A stretch of 64,000 nt of DNA from Mucilaginibacter conchicola (GTDB taxonomy: Bacteria; Bacteroidota; Bacteroidia; Sphingobacteriales; Sphingobacteriaceae): the NCBI RefSeq assembly GCF_003432115.1, contig NZ_QWDC01000001.1:124001-188000 (forward strand), in the 5' to 3' direction. The position numbers and the translations under genes were made by a program. Of this stretch, positions 34,395 through 44,110 are shown piece after piece. Under the pieces are notes generated by a model. That model was not told where the DNA came from and made no database searches. It saw nothing but the letters and a program-made list of their open reading frames with translations. The stretch's first letter is position 1. Each line of letters begins with the position of its first letter.

Positions 34395-34817
34395 CTACTC
34401 GCCCCAGGCAGTGATCACAATAGTGCGGCTGCCGCCATGGTTGCGGTGTTCGCAAAGATAAATACCCTGCCAGGTACCTAACGCCAAACGGCCGTTACGG
34501 ATAGGGATAGAGACTGAAGCGCCCAGCATAGCTGCTTTCAGATGTGCCGGCATATCGTCAGAGCCTTCATAGTCATGCAGGTAATCGGGGTCATTCTCGG
34601 GTACAGCCTTGTTAAAATACATCTCAAAATCCTGCCGAACGGTAGGGTCGGCGTTCTCATTGATGCAAAGCGAGGCCGAGGTATGCTGTATAAACACCTG
34701 TAACATGCCGGTTTTAAGCTCGCTTATCTGCGGCAGGGCGTTAATTACTTCGCGTGTAATGATATGGAAACCGCGCCTTACCTGCGGAAGATCTGTTATC
34801 TGTTGAAATATCTTCAT
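34395..34817 (-). CDS. YjbQ / UPF0047 family protein
   Basis: The ATG at 34817 is chosen over a TTG at 34823, giving 140 residues. The family pattern is complete: GFHIITREVINAL, GMLQVFIQHTSASLCINENADPTVRQD (conserved His and metal-site residues), ADLKAAMLGASVSIPI-type segment (here AHLKAAML), and the end LGTWQGIYLCEHRNHGG. The family is annotated as a secondary thiamine-phosphate synthase from suppressor work in E. coli, but its true activity is not settled. It stands alone, divergent from the histidine kinase gene. Confidence 0.93.
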   Translation of the reverse strand: MKIFQQITDLPQVRRGFHIITREVINALPQISELKTGMLQVFIQHTSASLCINENADPTVRQDFEMYFNKAVPENDPDYLHDYEGSDDMPAHLKAAMLGASVSIPIRNGRLALGTWQGIYLCEHRNHGGSRTIVITAWGE

Positions 34818-34867
34818 GTACAATTATACAATTTAATGGCTTTATATGTTCGGCAGATACAGGCTAC

Positions 34868-34875
34868 TACATTTG
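34868..34875 (+). promoter_or_regulatory. Candidate -7 box for the histidine kinase gene
   Basis: TACATTTG matches the Bacteroidota TAnnTTTG consensus, 71 bases before the ATG at 34947. No strong -33 TTG is seen, so support is limited. Confidence 0.35.
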
Positions 34876-34946
34876 CGCTATTTTACCTGCCCAATAATGC
34901 TAATGAGGTATCAGCTACTTATTTTTAAGTTGTTAAACCTTATGCT

Positions 34947-36722
34947 ATGAACCGTGTCCTCCTGCTTGCGCTTTTACTGCTATTTGCCGGTTTTAAGGCC
35001 GGTGCCCAAAACATCCGCCAATTATTAGATTCGGCACGGGCCAACAAACAAAAAGATTTCGGCAAAGTAATATCCTTTGCTACGCAGGCGTATAATGAGG
35101 CCAAACAAAGCAAGCAAACTAAACTTGAAGGCGAGGGAGCATTTCTGCGCGGCCTTGGCAATTATCTATCCGGTAAATATGATGAAAGTTTACGCTGGTA
35201 TTTCCAGTCGGAAAATATTTATAGCAGCATTAAAGATACATCAGGCTTAGCCGAATTGTATTCTGATATGACCATCTTTTACCTGCGTACAAAAAAGTTT
35301 AAAGAGGCCAATGAGGTAAGCCAAAAAGCGGTACGGTTTGCTGATGTTATCCATGCAAAAAAGCTACTGCCGACCGCAGTAAACAACCGCGGACTAATGT
35401 TTCTGGATATGGAGAACGCAGATAGCGCGGCTACCTATTTTAAACGCAGCTACACGCTTTATAAAGCGGATAACGATAAAGTGGGAATGTCTTACGCGCT
35501 GGATTATCTCGCGTCGGCGTTATCGCTTAAAAATCAATATGAACCTGCATTGAAAGCGCTGGGCGAGGCTAAAGATCTAAGGGCCGGCGTAGGTGATAAG
35601 ATAGGCGAGGTGCTGGCGGTAACCAACATAGGTGAGATTTACCTGAAACAGAATAAACTGAAAGAAGCCACAGGTAATTTTCTCGAAACGCTACAAGAAG
35701 CAAAATCTTTAAAATACAACGAGCTCGAATTGTATGCTTACGAGATATTAGGCCAAACCTACGCTGCGAGAGGCATGTTCAAAGATGCTTATGAATATCA
35801 AAAACAACACCTTGAGTTTAAGAACAAGGTGATGGATGCCAAGCACAGCAAAGATATTGAGGAACTACAAACCAAATACGAAACTAACAAGAAGGAGCAG
35901 GAGAACAAGCTGCTAACCGCCCGCTCGCGCGAACAGGAAGCCGAACTGAGCCGCAATCGTATTGGTATTTATGCCTTATTGGCTACCATAATTATTGCCG
36001 GTTTGGTATTGTACCTATTGTACAATCGTTACCGCACGCGCCAGCAGGCTAAGTTTAACGCCGCGATGTTAGAAGAGCAACGCCTGCGTGCCCAGGGTAT
36101 TATGGATGCCGAAGAGAACGAGCGCCAGCGCCTTGCCCGCGAACTGCATGATGGTGTTGGCCAGTTACTGTGCACTGCACGCAGGCATGTAGAGATCAGT
36201 CAGGATAATTATAATATTACGGATGATAATGCTTTGCAGATGATAGATGACTCTATTGTTGAGGTGCGCAATCTATCGCACAGTATGATGCCGCCGTATT
36301 TGCTGAACAAAGATCTGCGCCAGGGTATAGAAGAATTTATTTGCCGTATTAATAGTAAAAAGCAACTCGAGATCCACACGGAGTGGGTGAATACTGAAAA
36401 TCTCGATCTGGATAAAACCACCATGCTAATGCTATACCGAAGTATGCAGGAGATCATCGGCAATATATTTAAGCATGCCAAAGCCAGCAGTATCCATATC
36501 GAACTCATTAACCATGATACCGAGCTTACACTGATGATCATTGATGATGGTGTTGGATTTGATAAGGAGAAACTGATGAGAACCAGCAAGGGGCTCGGTT
36601 TGAAAAGCATCGAATCGCGGATTGCTTATGTTGGCGGGCACCTGGATATCGATACTCAGCCTGGTAAAGGTGTTACCTATGTTATTGAAGTGCCGTTGCA
36701 GCAAATAGAAGCAGTTGCCTGA
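34947..36722 (+). CDS. TPR sensor histidine kinase, HisKA_3 (NarX/LytS-like)
   Basis: This 591-residue membrane sensor has a signal peptide (cut near residue 20, AGA/QN). Seven or so tetratricopeptide repeats fill about 30-300 in the periplasm. A coiled region (KEQENKLLTARSREQEAEL) leads to one membrane helix (about 333-353). The cytoplasmic part has the HisKA_3 dimerisation box ERQRLARELHDGVGQLL with phospho-acceptor His401, and an HATPase domain ending in DDGVGFDKEKL and GLGLKSIESRIAYVGG. Such kinases normally pair with a NarL/LuxR-type response regulator, but none is encoded nearby. The signal sensed through the TPRs is unknown. A DUF4342 gene follows after 39 bases. Confidence 0.92.
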   Translation: MNRVLLLALLLLFAGFKAGAQNIRQLLDSARANKQKDFGKVISFATQAYNEAKQSKQTKLEGEGAFLRGLGNYLSGKYDESLRWYFQSENIYSSIKDTSGLAELYSDMTIFYLRTKKFKEANEVSQKAVRFADVIHAKKLLPTAVNNRGLMFLDMENADSAATYFKRSYTLYKADNDKVGMSYALDYLASALSLKNQYEPALKALGEAKDLRAGVGDKIGEVLAVTNIGEIYLKQNKLKEATGNFLETLQEAKSLKYNELELYAYEILGQTYAARGMFKDAYEYQKQHLEFKNKVMDAKHSKDIEELQTKYETNKKEQENKLLTARSREQEAELSRNRIGIYALLATIIIAGLVLYLLYNRYRTRQQAKFNAAMLEEQRLRAQGIMDAEENERQRLARELHDGVGQLLCTARRHVEISQDNYNITDDNALQMIDDSIVEVRNLSHSMMPPYLLNKDLRQGIEEFICRINSKKQLEIHTEWVNTENLDLDKTTMLMLYRSMQEIIGNIFKHAKASSIHIELINHDTELTLMIIDDGVGFDKEKLMRTSKGLGLKSIESRIAYVGGHLDIDTQPGKGVTYVIEVPLQQIEAVA

Positions 36723-36761
36723 TAGTTTGTAACATTCCTGAAGCTGTATCATCTAAATGGT

Positions 36762-37037
36762 ATGAAAACTAAAGAAACTTTTAACCTTAGCGGCAAGCAC
36801 CTGGTTAACAAAATAAAAGAGCTAATTGAAGAAGGTAACATCACCCGCATTACCATAAACGATAAAGCAGGGAAGGAACTGATGAGTTTCCCGCTGTCTA
36901 TTGGTGTGGTTGCAGCTGTTTTAGCACCTGTATTGGCTGCAGTTGGTGCTTTAGCGTTGTTTGTTGGCGAGTGTACTTTAACCGTTGAGCGCGAGGTAGA
37001 AGAGGTGGCGAGCGATAATAACGAGCAACCACTTTAA
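36762..37037 (+). CDS. DUF4342 family protein
   Basis: This 91-residue protein has an N-terminal part with KHLVNKIKELIEEGNITRITINDKAGKEL split into helix and strands, a hydrophobic segment of about 25 residues (SIGVVAAVLAPVLAAVGALALFV), and a short acidic tail with TLTVEREVEE. This is the DUF4342 layout. Function unknown; a membrane-peripheral role is likely. The gene ends in a 4-base overlap with the end of the convergent kinase gene at 37034. Confidence 0.85.
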   Translation: MKTKETFNLSGKHLVNKIKELIEEGNITRITINDKAGKELMSFPLSIGVVAAVLAPVLAAVGALALFVGECTLTVEREVEEVASDNNEQPL

Positions 37038-39004
37038 GCTACAGGCAGGATTACGGTAAAAGCCGAACCTTTGCCTTGTTGACTGGTTACGTTGATGCTG
37101 CCATTATTGGCTTCGGCAAATTCTTTACATAGCAACAGGCCAAGGCCGGTACCTTTCTCGTTACCGGTGCCACGGGTACTGATATTGCTGAGGTCAAATA
37201 TCTCGTTGAGTTTCTCGGGCGCTATGCCTATCCCGCTATCTTTAACGGTAAGCGCAACCACATTATCATCATGCTTCTCGGCACTTACTACCACTTTGCT
37301 GTTATTTGCGCTAAATTTTACCGCATTTGAGAGCAGGTTACGGATAATGAACTCAAAATGATCCGGATCAGCAAAGATGTTGATATTGTCGCGAACGTTG
37401 TTTTCTATTGTTATACGCTTATTGCCGGCTACGCCCGCCAGGAAGATAGCAGCCTTATCAACAAAAGCCCTTGCATTAAATGCTGATGGGTTGATAGGGA
37501 TACCCTTTATCTGTTTCTGTCCCCATCGTAGCAAGCTGTCCAGGGTCTCTAAAGAAACGGTAGTATTATCCTTTAACTGGTTCAACAATTCTTTACGTTG
37601 CTCAGGTTCCAGATCGTCATCATCAATAATTTCTAACAGGTTGATCACCGAAATGAAAGGCGAGCGCAGATCATGCCCCAGGATAGAGAAAATTTTATCC
37701 TTAGCAGTATTTGATTCCTGCAGTTCGGCGTTGGTGTTGTTGAGGAGATAATTGAGTTTACGTGTGCGGAAATAGAACCATATCAACACCATCAGTATCA
37801 AAAACACGGCTGCTATAATACCGTACGATATGCGCTGCTGCAGGTCGCGGCGATTATTCTCAAACCTAAGCTGCTGCTCGCGGATCTTTGACTGGTTGAG
37901 TTCATACGCATTTTGCAGGCTAACTATTTGCCGGCTCATCTTTTTGTAGAAAAACTCGTCGGCTATTTTGTATTGCTTATTGCGGGCTTTATAGGCTTCA
38001 GTATAATTCTTTTGCAGCTCGTGGATGTTGGCAATGGCGTTAAGCTCATCTACCTGTTCTTTATAGGCATTACGGCTTTCTGATAATTGTAAAGCCTGTT
38101 TCCAGTAGTCTAATGATTTGGCCGTGTTACGATTGCCGTAGGTAGTTGCCAGCCCGGTAAGTGTTTGTATCTGCCTTATATAGTTGTTTATTTTACGGGC
38201 TTTTTCCAACGCTTCTTTTTGTAGTTTGATAGAGGTTGTAGTATCCCCGCCTTTGGCGTAAACTGATGCCAGTGTATTAGTGAGAGTGATATTAAGGCCT
38301 TGATATTTAGGCACCTCACTTAGTTTTATCCCTTTAAGCAAATATGGTTTGGCTTCTTCAAGCTTACCCGTTTCGCGGTAGGAGATGGCTATATCATTGA
38401 ACAGGTTGAGCGACAGGTTAGAGAAAGGGATCTGGTCATTCAGTTTTTCAGCTACACGATAATACTCCAGCGCACGATCGTGTTTCTTTTGACCGGCATA
38501 AGCTTCACCAAGGGTGATGTATGCTTCCATCTGGCCAAGCTTGTCGCCATTTTTCTGACTTAACTCTAATGCGGAGAGAAAGTAACCTGTTGAACGGTCA
38601 TATTGGCCTTTGCGTAATTCAACCACACCGAGGCGAATGTTTTCGGTAGCCATACCTTTGGTATTATGGATGGCCTCGTAAAGATCAAGCGCCTGCAGGT
38701 ATTTTTTGCGCGAGCTTTCAAAATCGCCCACATTATCATCTATCATGCCTAACTGATTAAGCATGGTGGCCTCACCCTGTTTGTTTTTTGTGCTGCGTGC
38801 CAGCTGCAAACCTATGTTGGCAAAAAAAGTGGCCGAGTCGGGCTTATCATAACGGTAACGCGAAACCAGTTTGTTGTAATATTCAATAGTATCGGCGCCT
38901 GTTGGCGCATCAATTTTTAGAGCAACCGCCTTACCATCACTTGCTAAAAAAGCAAAGCAGGTAATTAATACGCAATAAACAGAGATACGCACGGCAATAT
39001 TCAC
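37034..39004 (-). CDS. TPR sensor histidine kinase, HisKA type
   Basis: This 656-residue sensor has a signal peptide or anchor (1-28), tetratricopeptide repeats at about 40-365 and a membrane helix near 392-412 (ISYGIIAAVFLILMVLIWFYF). The cytoplasmic core is a classical HisKA box, DKIFSILGHDLRSPFISV, with phospho-acceptor His444. The HATPase domain carries HFEFIIRNLLSNAVKFS (N box), VKDSGIGIAPEKL (G1) and GTGLGLLLCKEF (G2). It differs in kinase class from the neighbour at 34947, so the two are not recent duplicates. There is no response regulator gene adjacent. It is convergent with the DUF4342 gene. Confidence 0.93.
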   Translation of the reverse strand: MNIAVRISVYCVLITCFAFLASDGKAVALKIDAPTGADTIEYYNKLVSRYRYDKPDSATFFANIGLQLARSTKNKQGEATMLNQLGMIDDNVGDFESSRKKYLQALDLYEAIHNTKGMATENIRLGVVELRKGQYDRSTGYFLSALELSQKNGDKLGQMEAYITLGEAYAGQKKHDRALEYYRVAEKLNDQIPFSNLSLNLFNDIAISYRETGKLEEAKPYLLKGIKLSEVPKYQGLNITLTNTLASVYAKGGDTTTSIKLQKEALEKARKINNYIRQIQTLTGLATTYGNRNTAKSLDYWKQALQLSESRNAYKEQVDELNAIANIHELQKNYTEAYKARNKQYKIADEFFYKKMSRQIVSLQNAYELNQSKIREQQLRFENNRRDLQQRISYGIIAAVFLILMVLIWFYFRTRKLNYLLNNTNAELQESNTAKDKIFSILGHDLRSPFISVINLLEIIDDDDLEPEQRKELLNQLKDNTTVSLETLDSLLRWGQKQIKGIPINPSAFNARAFVDKAAIFLAGVAGNKRITIENNVRDNINIFADPDHFEFIIRNLLSNAVKFSANNSKVVVSAEKHDDNVVALTVKDSGIGIAPEKLNEIFDLSNISTRGTGNEKGTGLGLLLCKEFAEANNGSINVTSQQGKGSAFTVILPVA

Positions 39005-39042
39005 AATACTATCCTGATAAGAGGAACATCAACAAGGGGCAT

Positions 39043-39050
39043 CAAAGCTA
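39043..39050 (-). promoter_or_regulatory. Candidate -7 box for the TPR kinase gene
   Basis: On the minus strand this reads TAGCTTTG, matching TAnnTTTG, 38 bases before the ATG at 39004. A matching -33 element is not evident. The rest of the 236-base gap up to 39240 is AT-rich, without recognisable features. Confidence 0.4.
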
Positions 39051-39240
39051 CTAAAAATACCTGTGATAGCGTTATTTAGAATGAAAATAGGTTGAATTAT
39101 AGTTAAGCAAATAACTTAATACAGCATCATGATTATTTAATACGCAGTTAATATAAAATGCCACATTTTTATAGAAAAATTTAACCTATTTCAAACAACA
39201 TCAAGTAACGTTTGTCGTATATATTATAATCTTAAACACT

Positions 39241-39543
39241 ATGGTCATCTTAAAACTTGTTACCGATTCGGACACCGAGAAACACGTAGAGATAGTTACA
39301 GAAAGAGGCGTTTGGGGCAGCGGACTCTACAAGATATTTTCTTCCAGATTCCTGAGCAAACTTACTCATAAGGATATCCCTCATGAACCAACTGATGAAA
39401 ACGATCCTAACTTTTTAGGTGAGATCAACATTGATAGAGACGAGGAAAAATGGGAATACAAAGGCACCAAGCTAAAGATCCCTGAACTGAAAAAAATAGT
39501 AGACTTTATATTTGATTACAAAGCACCAGATGCTGCGTATTAA
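39241..39543 (+). CDS. Small hypothetical protein
   Basis: I do not recognise this 100-residue soluble protein (starts VILKLVTDSDTEKHVEIV, ends FDYKAPDAAY). It is rich in charged residues, mixes predicted strands and helices, and has no signal peptide or membrane segment. Good codon structure, a clear ATG and a strong terminator directly behind it support a real, separately transcribed gene. Confidence 0.7.
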   Translation: MVILKLVTDSDTEKHVEIVTERGVWGSGLYKIFSSRFLSKLTHKDIPHEPTDENDPNFLGEINIDRDEEKWEYKGTKLKIPELKKIVDFIFDYKAPDAAY

Positions 39544-39544
39544 T

Positions 39545-39590
39545 AAAAACAATAAAGGCCCCGATAAATGGGGCCTTTATTGTTTTTATA
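39545..39590. terminator. Bidirectional terminator with 18-bp perfect stem
   Basis: Arms at 39545-39562 and 39570-39587 are perfect reverse complements (core AATAAAGGCCCC / GGGGCCTTTATT) around a 7-base loop, with A and T tracts at the ends. It serves the small plus-strand gene and the convergent VOC gene. Confidence 0.9.
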
Positions 39591-40064
39591 TCAACCTTTT
39601 GCAGCTGCTTCAACTTTAGCAATATCAATTTTGTCCATCTGCATCATTGCATGCATTACGCGCCCAGCTTTTGCTCTGTCCGGATCGGCAAGTAATTTAC
39701 CCAACAACGGTGTGCACACCTGCCACGATAAACCAAATTTATCCTTTAGCCATCCGCAGCGCGATTTTTGCCCGCCATCTGCAGATAGTTTCTCCCAGTA
39801 GTAATCAATCTCTTCCTGCGTGTCGCAATTGATAAAGAAGGATACCGCCTCGGTAAATTTAAAATGCGGGCCGCCGTTTAGGCCCATAAATTCCTCATCG
39901 GCCATTTTAAACTGGGCACTCATGAGCAAACCTTCTTTACCCGGGCCTTCTTTGCCGTAGTTGTTGGTATAAACAATGCTAAAATCGCTGAATACGGTTT
40001 GGTAGAAATCCATGGCTTGCTGCAGGTTGTTATCAAACCAAAGGAAAGGGAGTATCTTTTTCAT
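39591..40064 (-). CDS. VOC / PhnB-like (glyoxalase-fold) protein
   Basis: The ATG at 40064 starts the typical family sequence KKILPFLWFDNNLQQAMDFY; an upstream start at 40106 is rejected. The 157-residue protein matches the PhnB / 3-demethylubiquinone-methyltransferase-like VOC family: MSAQFKMADEEFMGLNGGPHFKF, SFFINCDTQEEIDYYWEKLSADGG, CGWLKDKFGLSWQVCTPLL and RAKAGRVMHAMMQMDKIDIAKVEAA, split here by family segments. Members are frequent in Bacteroidota and have no agreed function; they are probably not methyltransferases. Confidence 0.9.
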   Translation of the reverse strand: MKKILPFLWFDNNLQQAMDFYQTVFSDFSIVYTNNYGKEGPGKEGLLMSAQFKMADEEFMGLNGGPHFKFTEAVSFFINCDTQEEIDYYWEKLSADGGQKSRCGWLKDKFGLSWQVCTPLLGKLLADPDRAKAGRVMHAMMQMDKIDIAKVEAAAKG

Positions 40065-40158
40065 AATATAGTGTTTTAATATACCAAAGATACCCTGTAA
40101 ATGCACCGCGTGTAAGGGCCAATTGCGACAAATATACAGGCAGATTATGCCAATTGTA

Positions 40159-43100
40159 TTATACCCTGCCGAATAACCTTGTAAGCTTACGCATGCGTTT
40201 TAAAGGCAAAGCCGATAACTGTTCTTCTGTAAGTTGCCATGTCCAGTTTTCGCCATCGCTTGCAGGTGTGTTCATACGGGCATTTTCATCCAGCCCCAGC
40301 CAATCCTGCAATGGAATGATGGCCGTATCACAAACCGATGATAAAGTTTCGCGGATGAGCATTTCAGCAATGTTTTTCTCTTTTGCTTTTATGCCTGTGT
40401 ATTTTTTGATGTTGCTTAGTAATATGTTATCAGCATCCTGCCTGTACCAGCCGAGGGTGGTGTTGTTATCGTGCGTGCCGGTATATACCACAAAATTCTT
40501 CTCGTGCTGATGACTTATATGCGGTGAGCCTGCAATGTCATCGCCAAAGGCAAACTGCAAAACTTTCATCCCGGGCAGGTGATACTTATCTTTAAGTTCA
40601 TAAACCGGTGCATCAATTTCACCGAGATCTTCTGCTATGAAAGGCATAGTGGGGAAGTGTTTCTTTAATTCCTCAAACAGATCCCCGCCCGGGCCGGGCA
40701 ACCATTTGCCGTTCACCGCAGTGGTTTCGGTGGCGGGTACTGTCCAATAGGCCGAAAATGCACGGAAATGATCTAAACGCAACACATCATACCATTGCAG
40801 GTTTTTACCGATGCGTTTTATCCACCAATCATATCTTGTTTCTTTAAGCTTTTGCCAGTTAAAAGTGGGCATGCCCCAACGCTGACCTTCGGCATTAAAA
40901 TAATCGGGTGGTACGCCGCATACGGTATTCATCTCAAGGTCTGCACCCAGGTCAAATAATCCAGGATTAGCCCATACATCGGCAGAATCATAACTGATGT
41001 AGAAGGGGAGATCGCCAAAAATTTTGATACCCAATTTATTGCTGTAAGATTTAAGGTTTTGCCATTGCGATGTGAAGATGAACTGATACCATTTTATTTC
41101 TTCGATTTCAGTGGCATGTTGCAAGGCCAGCTCTTTTAAAGCTTTTTTATTTCGTAGTTTGTATTCATCTGGCCATTTGTTCCACGGAGTGCCGTTGTTC
41201 TGTTGTTTTAGAAGTGTATAAAGCGCATAATCCTGCAGCCACCAATCCTCATTTTTGCAGAAATCGTTAAATGCTTTATTATCCTGTCCTGATGTTCTGA
41301 AGCGTTTCCACGCCAGGCTTAATAGTTGATAACGGGATTTTTGCGCCGCCTTGAAATCAACGTTGCTGCTTGTTTTGGTGTGATGTTTTTTCAGATCGCC
41401 TGCCTTCAGCAATCCTTCAGTCTTTAACAACTCCAGGCTGATTAACAATAAGTTACCCGCCTGACTTGAAGTGCCGCTATATGGCGAAAAGGCATCAACC
41501 TCGCTAACGGTATTTAACGGTAGTATTTGCCAGTACCGCTGGTTAGCCGCTTTTAAGGTATCAGCAAATGCAAATGCCTCTTTGCCAAAATCGCCGCTAC
41601 CAAATGCCGAAGGCAGAGATGTGATGTGTAGTAACACACCTGCACTACGCTTGTTATCTGAGGGTTTCAGATGCAAAACTATGAAGGGCACATCGGCCAG
41701 TAGGTTTTTTAGTTTGAGTTTTTTGTTGATGATGTACTGTTTACCGGTAATGATGTCTGCAGCAGAGGCAGGAGCTTCAGCAGGCAAAATAACTTCCGTG
41801 TCTGCCCAGTCCTCACTCGTGTATTTTTCTAAGCCGTTTTTAGCCACTCCTGTAAGGCTAAGCGGAGCGATGGTAACAGCCCATTCGCCGTTGTAAACTC
41901 TTGCGAAGGCGATAACTTTATCCGCGTGCTTACCCTTAACCTGTAACGACAGGTATTCGCCTTTAGAAAATATATCTGTTGATGCACGAAACTTAAGCAA
42001 CTTGCTTAATAGCTGAAGCTTAAATGATCCGTCCGTTTTTGTCCAGTCGGCAGGAGTGTCGGTTACATCGGTTAGTACCTGTTTCCTCAATTCGTAATCT
42101 ACAGGCCTGCGGTTATCGGGGTCAACCATGCTGAGATCCAACATTTCGCAACCCTGGTAAATATCGGGTATACCCGGGCAGGTAAGCTTCAGTGTTAATT
42201 GCGAAAGTGAATTAACAGTTCCATAGTCCGCTATTTTATTGAAGAAACCGATGAAGCTCTCCCAAAACGGCTTTTGCTTATCCAATAAACCTAAAGCAAA
42301 TTCTTTTGCAGCTTTTTCATAATCATCGTTTGGTTGAGCCCAATTAGAATGCACTTTTGCTTCGCGAAGTACTTTTTCGAGATAAGCGCTCACGCGATCC
42401 CTATAGTTATTAATATCTTCCTCTTCACCGGCGTAAGTGCCAATGAGGGTTTGGTAGATAAAATATTCATCGTTGGTATCAGGCAGATCATCCTGCTTCA
42501 GTTTAGCGTTAAGCTTGCGCCATTCGGTCACTTTCTCAAACCACTCATCACTTAAATAGCTCAGAACGTTTAATCTCGCACGCACGTCTTCGCCACGTTT
42601 GGTATCATGGGTTGATGTACCATTTAAAGCCAGCGGCCATTGTTGCTGACGCGCTTGCATCAACTTATGGAAATCATCTACAGAGGTACCAAATGCATCC
42701 GGTGCATCACCAACCTCGTTATGCCCAATAAAGCGATTATAGGTGTACATCAGCGTATCTTCAACACCCTTAGCCATCAAAGGCCCGCTGAACTGCATAC
42801 AGCGCTGGTAAAAGAGCAAAACATTAGTACTATTGCCGGATGAGAAAAGGATGCTGTTGCTCTTTAAAATAGCATTTAAGGCTTGTCGCTCATCATCATT
42901 TAACGGCCACTTGTTTCCATAAAAACGGTAAACCGGCAATTGTATCAGCAGATCAGCAATTGCTTGTTTAATAGTATCTCCGTCTTTGGCATCGCCCAAA
43001 CCTAATTCAAAGTAATAATTGGCGAGGTTATCCAGTTCCCCGTTCATGTTTGAGGTAAGGATAAGTCGTTTTTTATTCAATATCTGTTCAGCAACAGGCT

Positions 43101-44109
43101 TATTGCTTTTCGCTATCTTACCGTAAAACTTGGTGAAAGCTTTCTCGGCCTTTTTATTAGTGAAAAGGTTGTTAACCTGCGCCAGGAAATCATAGCCCGA
43201 TGTACCTTCAATAGGCCATTCAGGCAATTCTTCGCCATGCTCTAATATTTTTTCTACAACGATATATGTTTTCTCACCAACCAGCTTGCGAAGGCGCTGC
43301 AGGTATTGTTCGGGATCGTATAGGCCGTCGATGTGATCGATACGAAGCCCCTGGAAAATGCCTTCTTTTACCAGTTGATCAATCAATTGGTGAAAATCAT
43401 CAAATACCCGTTGCCTTTGAATATTCAGGCATATCAATCCATTCACAGTAAAAAAACGACGGAAATTAATGGTGTTATCTGTTTCCTTCCAGTTGCAAAG
43501 GCGATAATATTGTTGACCGGCGATTTTTGAAAGTTGCGCTTTATTTTTATTAAGTTTAGAGAGGTTATTTAAATTGATGCTTTCCGTTGATGATGCGTTC
43601 AGCGGCCATCTTTGATCTGCATAAGCGAAGAAAAATTCATTATTTTCATGCACGATCTGCAGATCGCCGTTATCAATCACCACTTGCAGATCATCGCCCA
43701 GAAACGGCACCATGATAGGACCTTTGAAGAAAGCGCCATCAGCTAAACTCTGATCAAAATAGTCTTTATATGGCGATGCCGGCCCATTTTTTAATACATC
43801 CATCAGCCATTTGTTGTTGTGATGGAAAGCCATGTGGTTAGGCACAATATCCTGTAACCAGTTGATGCCGGCAGCTTTCAGCTTTTTGCTTATGGTTTTA
43901 AGCTCTTTCAAAGTACCTATCTCCGGGTTAATGCTCAACGGGTCGGTACCATCATAACCATGGTTGCTGCCCGGTACAGCGCTGAATATGGGAGAAGCGT
44001 ACAGCGTTTTGATCCCTAACTCAGTAAGGTAGGGGATAATGCCCTCAAGATGTTTGAAGGTGAAATCTTTGTGGAACTGTATACGATAGGTAGATACCGG
44101 ATTGAACAT
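40159..44109 (-). CDS. Fusion: maltooligosyltrehalose synthase (TreY) + 4-alpha-glucanotransferase (MalQ)
   Basis: This 1316-residue cytoplasmic protein joins two enzymes. Residues 1 to about 810 are TreY (GH13), which turns the reducing end of a maltodextrin into a trehalosyl unit: STYRIQFHKDFTF, SPIFSAVPGSNHGYDGTDP, DIVPNHMAFH, GLRIDHIDGLYDPEQYL (nucleophile Asp), TYIVVEKILEHGEELP (acid Glu), GTSGYDF and PGIPDIYQGCE. From about residue 818 (KRSAGVLLHITSLPS) a full-length MalQ (GH77) follows, with RYWQILPLN, LPFYISYDSADVWANP, GVPPDYFNAEGQRWGMP, VLRLDHFRAF (Asp), FIAEDLGEID (Glu) and GTHDNNTTLGW (Asp). Both active sites look intact. MalQ would re-lengthen the short dextrins left over. The gene starts 1 base after treZ. 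Confidence 0.95.
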   Translation of the reverse strand: MFNPVSTYRIQFHKDFTFKHLEGIIPYLTELGIKTLYASPIFSAVPGSNHGYDGTDPLSINPEIGTLKELKTISKKLKAAGINWLQDIVPNHMAFHHNNKWLMDVLKNGPASPYKDYFDQSLADGAFFKGPIMVPFLGDDLQVVIDNGDLQIVHENNEFFFAYADQRWPLNASSTESINLNNLSKLNKNKAQLSKIAGQQYYRLCNWKETDNTINFRRFFTVNGLICLNIQRQRVFDDFHQLIDQLVKEGIFQGLRIDHIDGLYDPEQYLQRLRKLVGEKTYIVVEKILEHGEELPEWPIEGTSGYDFLAQVNNLFTNKKAEKAFTKFYGKIAKSNKPVAEQILNKKRLILTSNMNGELDNLANYYFELGLGDAKDGDTIKQAIADLLIQLPVYRFYGNKWPLNDDERQALNAILKSNSILFSSGNSTNVLLFYQRCMQFSGPLMAKGVEDTLMYTYNRFIGHNEVGDAPDAFGTSVDDFHKLMQARQQQWPLALNGTSTHDTKRGEDVRARLNVLSYLSDEWFEKVTEWRKLNAKLKQDDLPDTNDEYFIYQTLIGTYAGEEEDINNYRDRVSAYLEKVLREAKVHSNWAQPNDDYEKAAKEFALGLLDKQKPFWESFIGFFNKIADYGTVNSLSQLTLKLTCPGIPDIYQGCEMLDLSMVDPDNRRPVDYELRKQVLTDVTDTPADWTKTDGSFKLQLLSKLLKFRASTDIFSKGEYLSLQVKGKHADKVIAFARVYNGEWAVTIAPLSLTGVAKNGLEKYTSEDWADTEVILPAEAPASAADIITGKQYIINKKLKLKNLLADVPFIVLHLKPSDNKRSAGVLLHITSLPSAFGSGDFGKEAFAFADTLKAANQRYWQILPLNTVSEVDAFSPYSGTSSQAGNLLLISLELLKTEGLLKAGDLKKHHTKTSSNVDFKAAQKSRYQLLSLAWKRFRTSGQDNKAFNDFCKNEDWWLQDYALYTLLKQQNNGTPWNKWPDEYKLRNKKALKELALQHATEIEEIKWYQFIFTSQWQNLKSYSNKLGIKIFGDLPFYISYDSADVWANPGLFDLGADLEMNTVCGVPPDYFNAEGQRWGMPTFNWQKLKETRYDWWIKRIGKNLQWYDVLRLDHFRAFSAYWTVPATETTAVNGKWLPGPGGDLFEELKKHFPTMPFIAEDLGEIDAPVYELKDKYHLPGMKVLQFAFGDDIAGSPHISHQHEKNFVVYTGTHDNNTTLGWYRQDADNILLSNIKKYTGIKAKEKNIAEMLIRETLSSVCDTAIIPLQDWLGLDENARMNTPASDGENWTWQLTEEQLSALPLKRMRKLTRLFGRV

Positions 44110-44110
44110 T

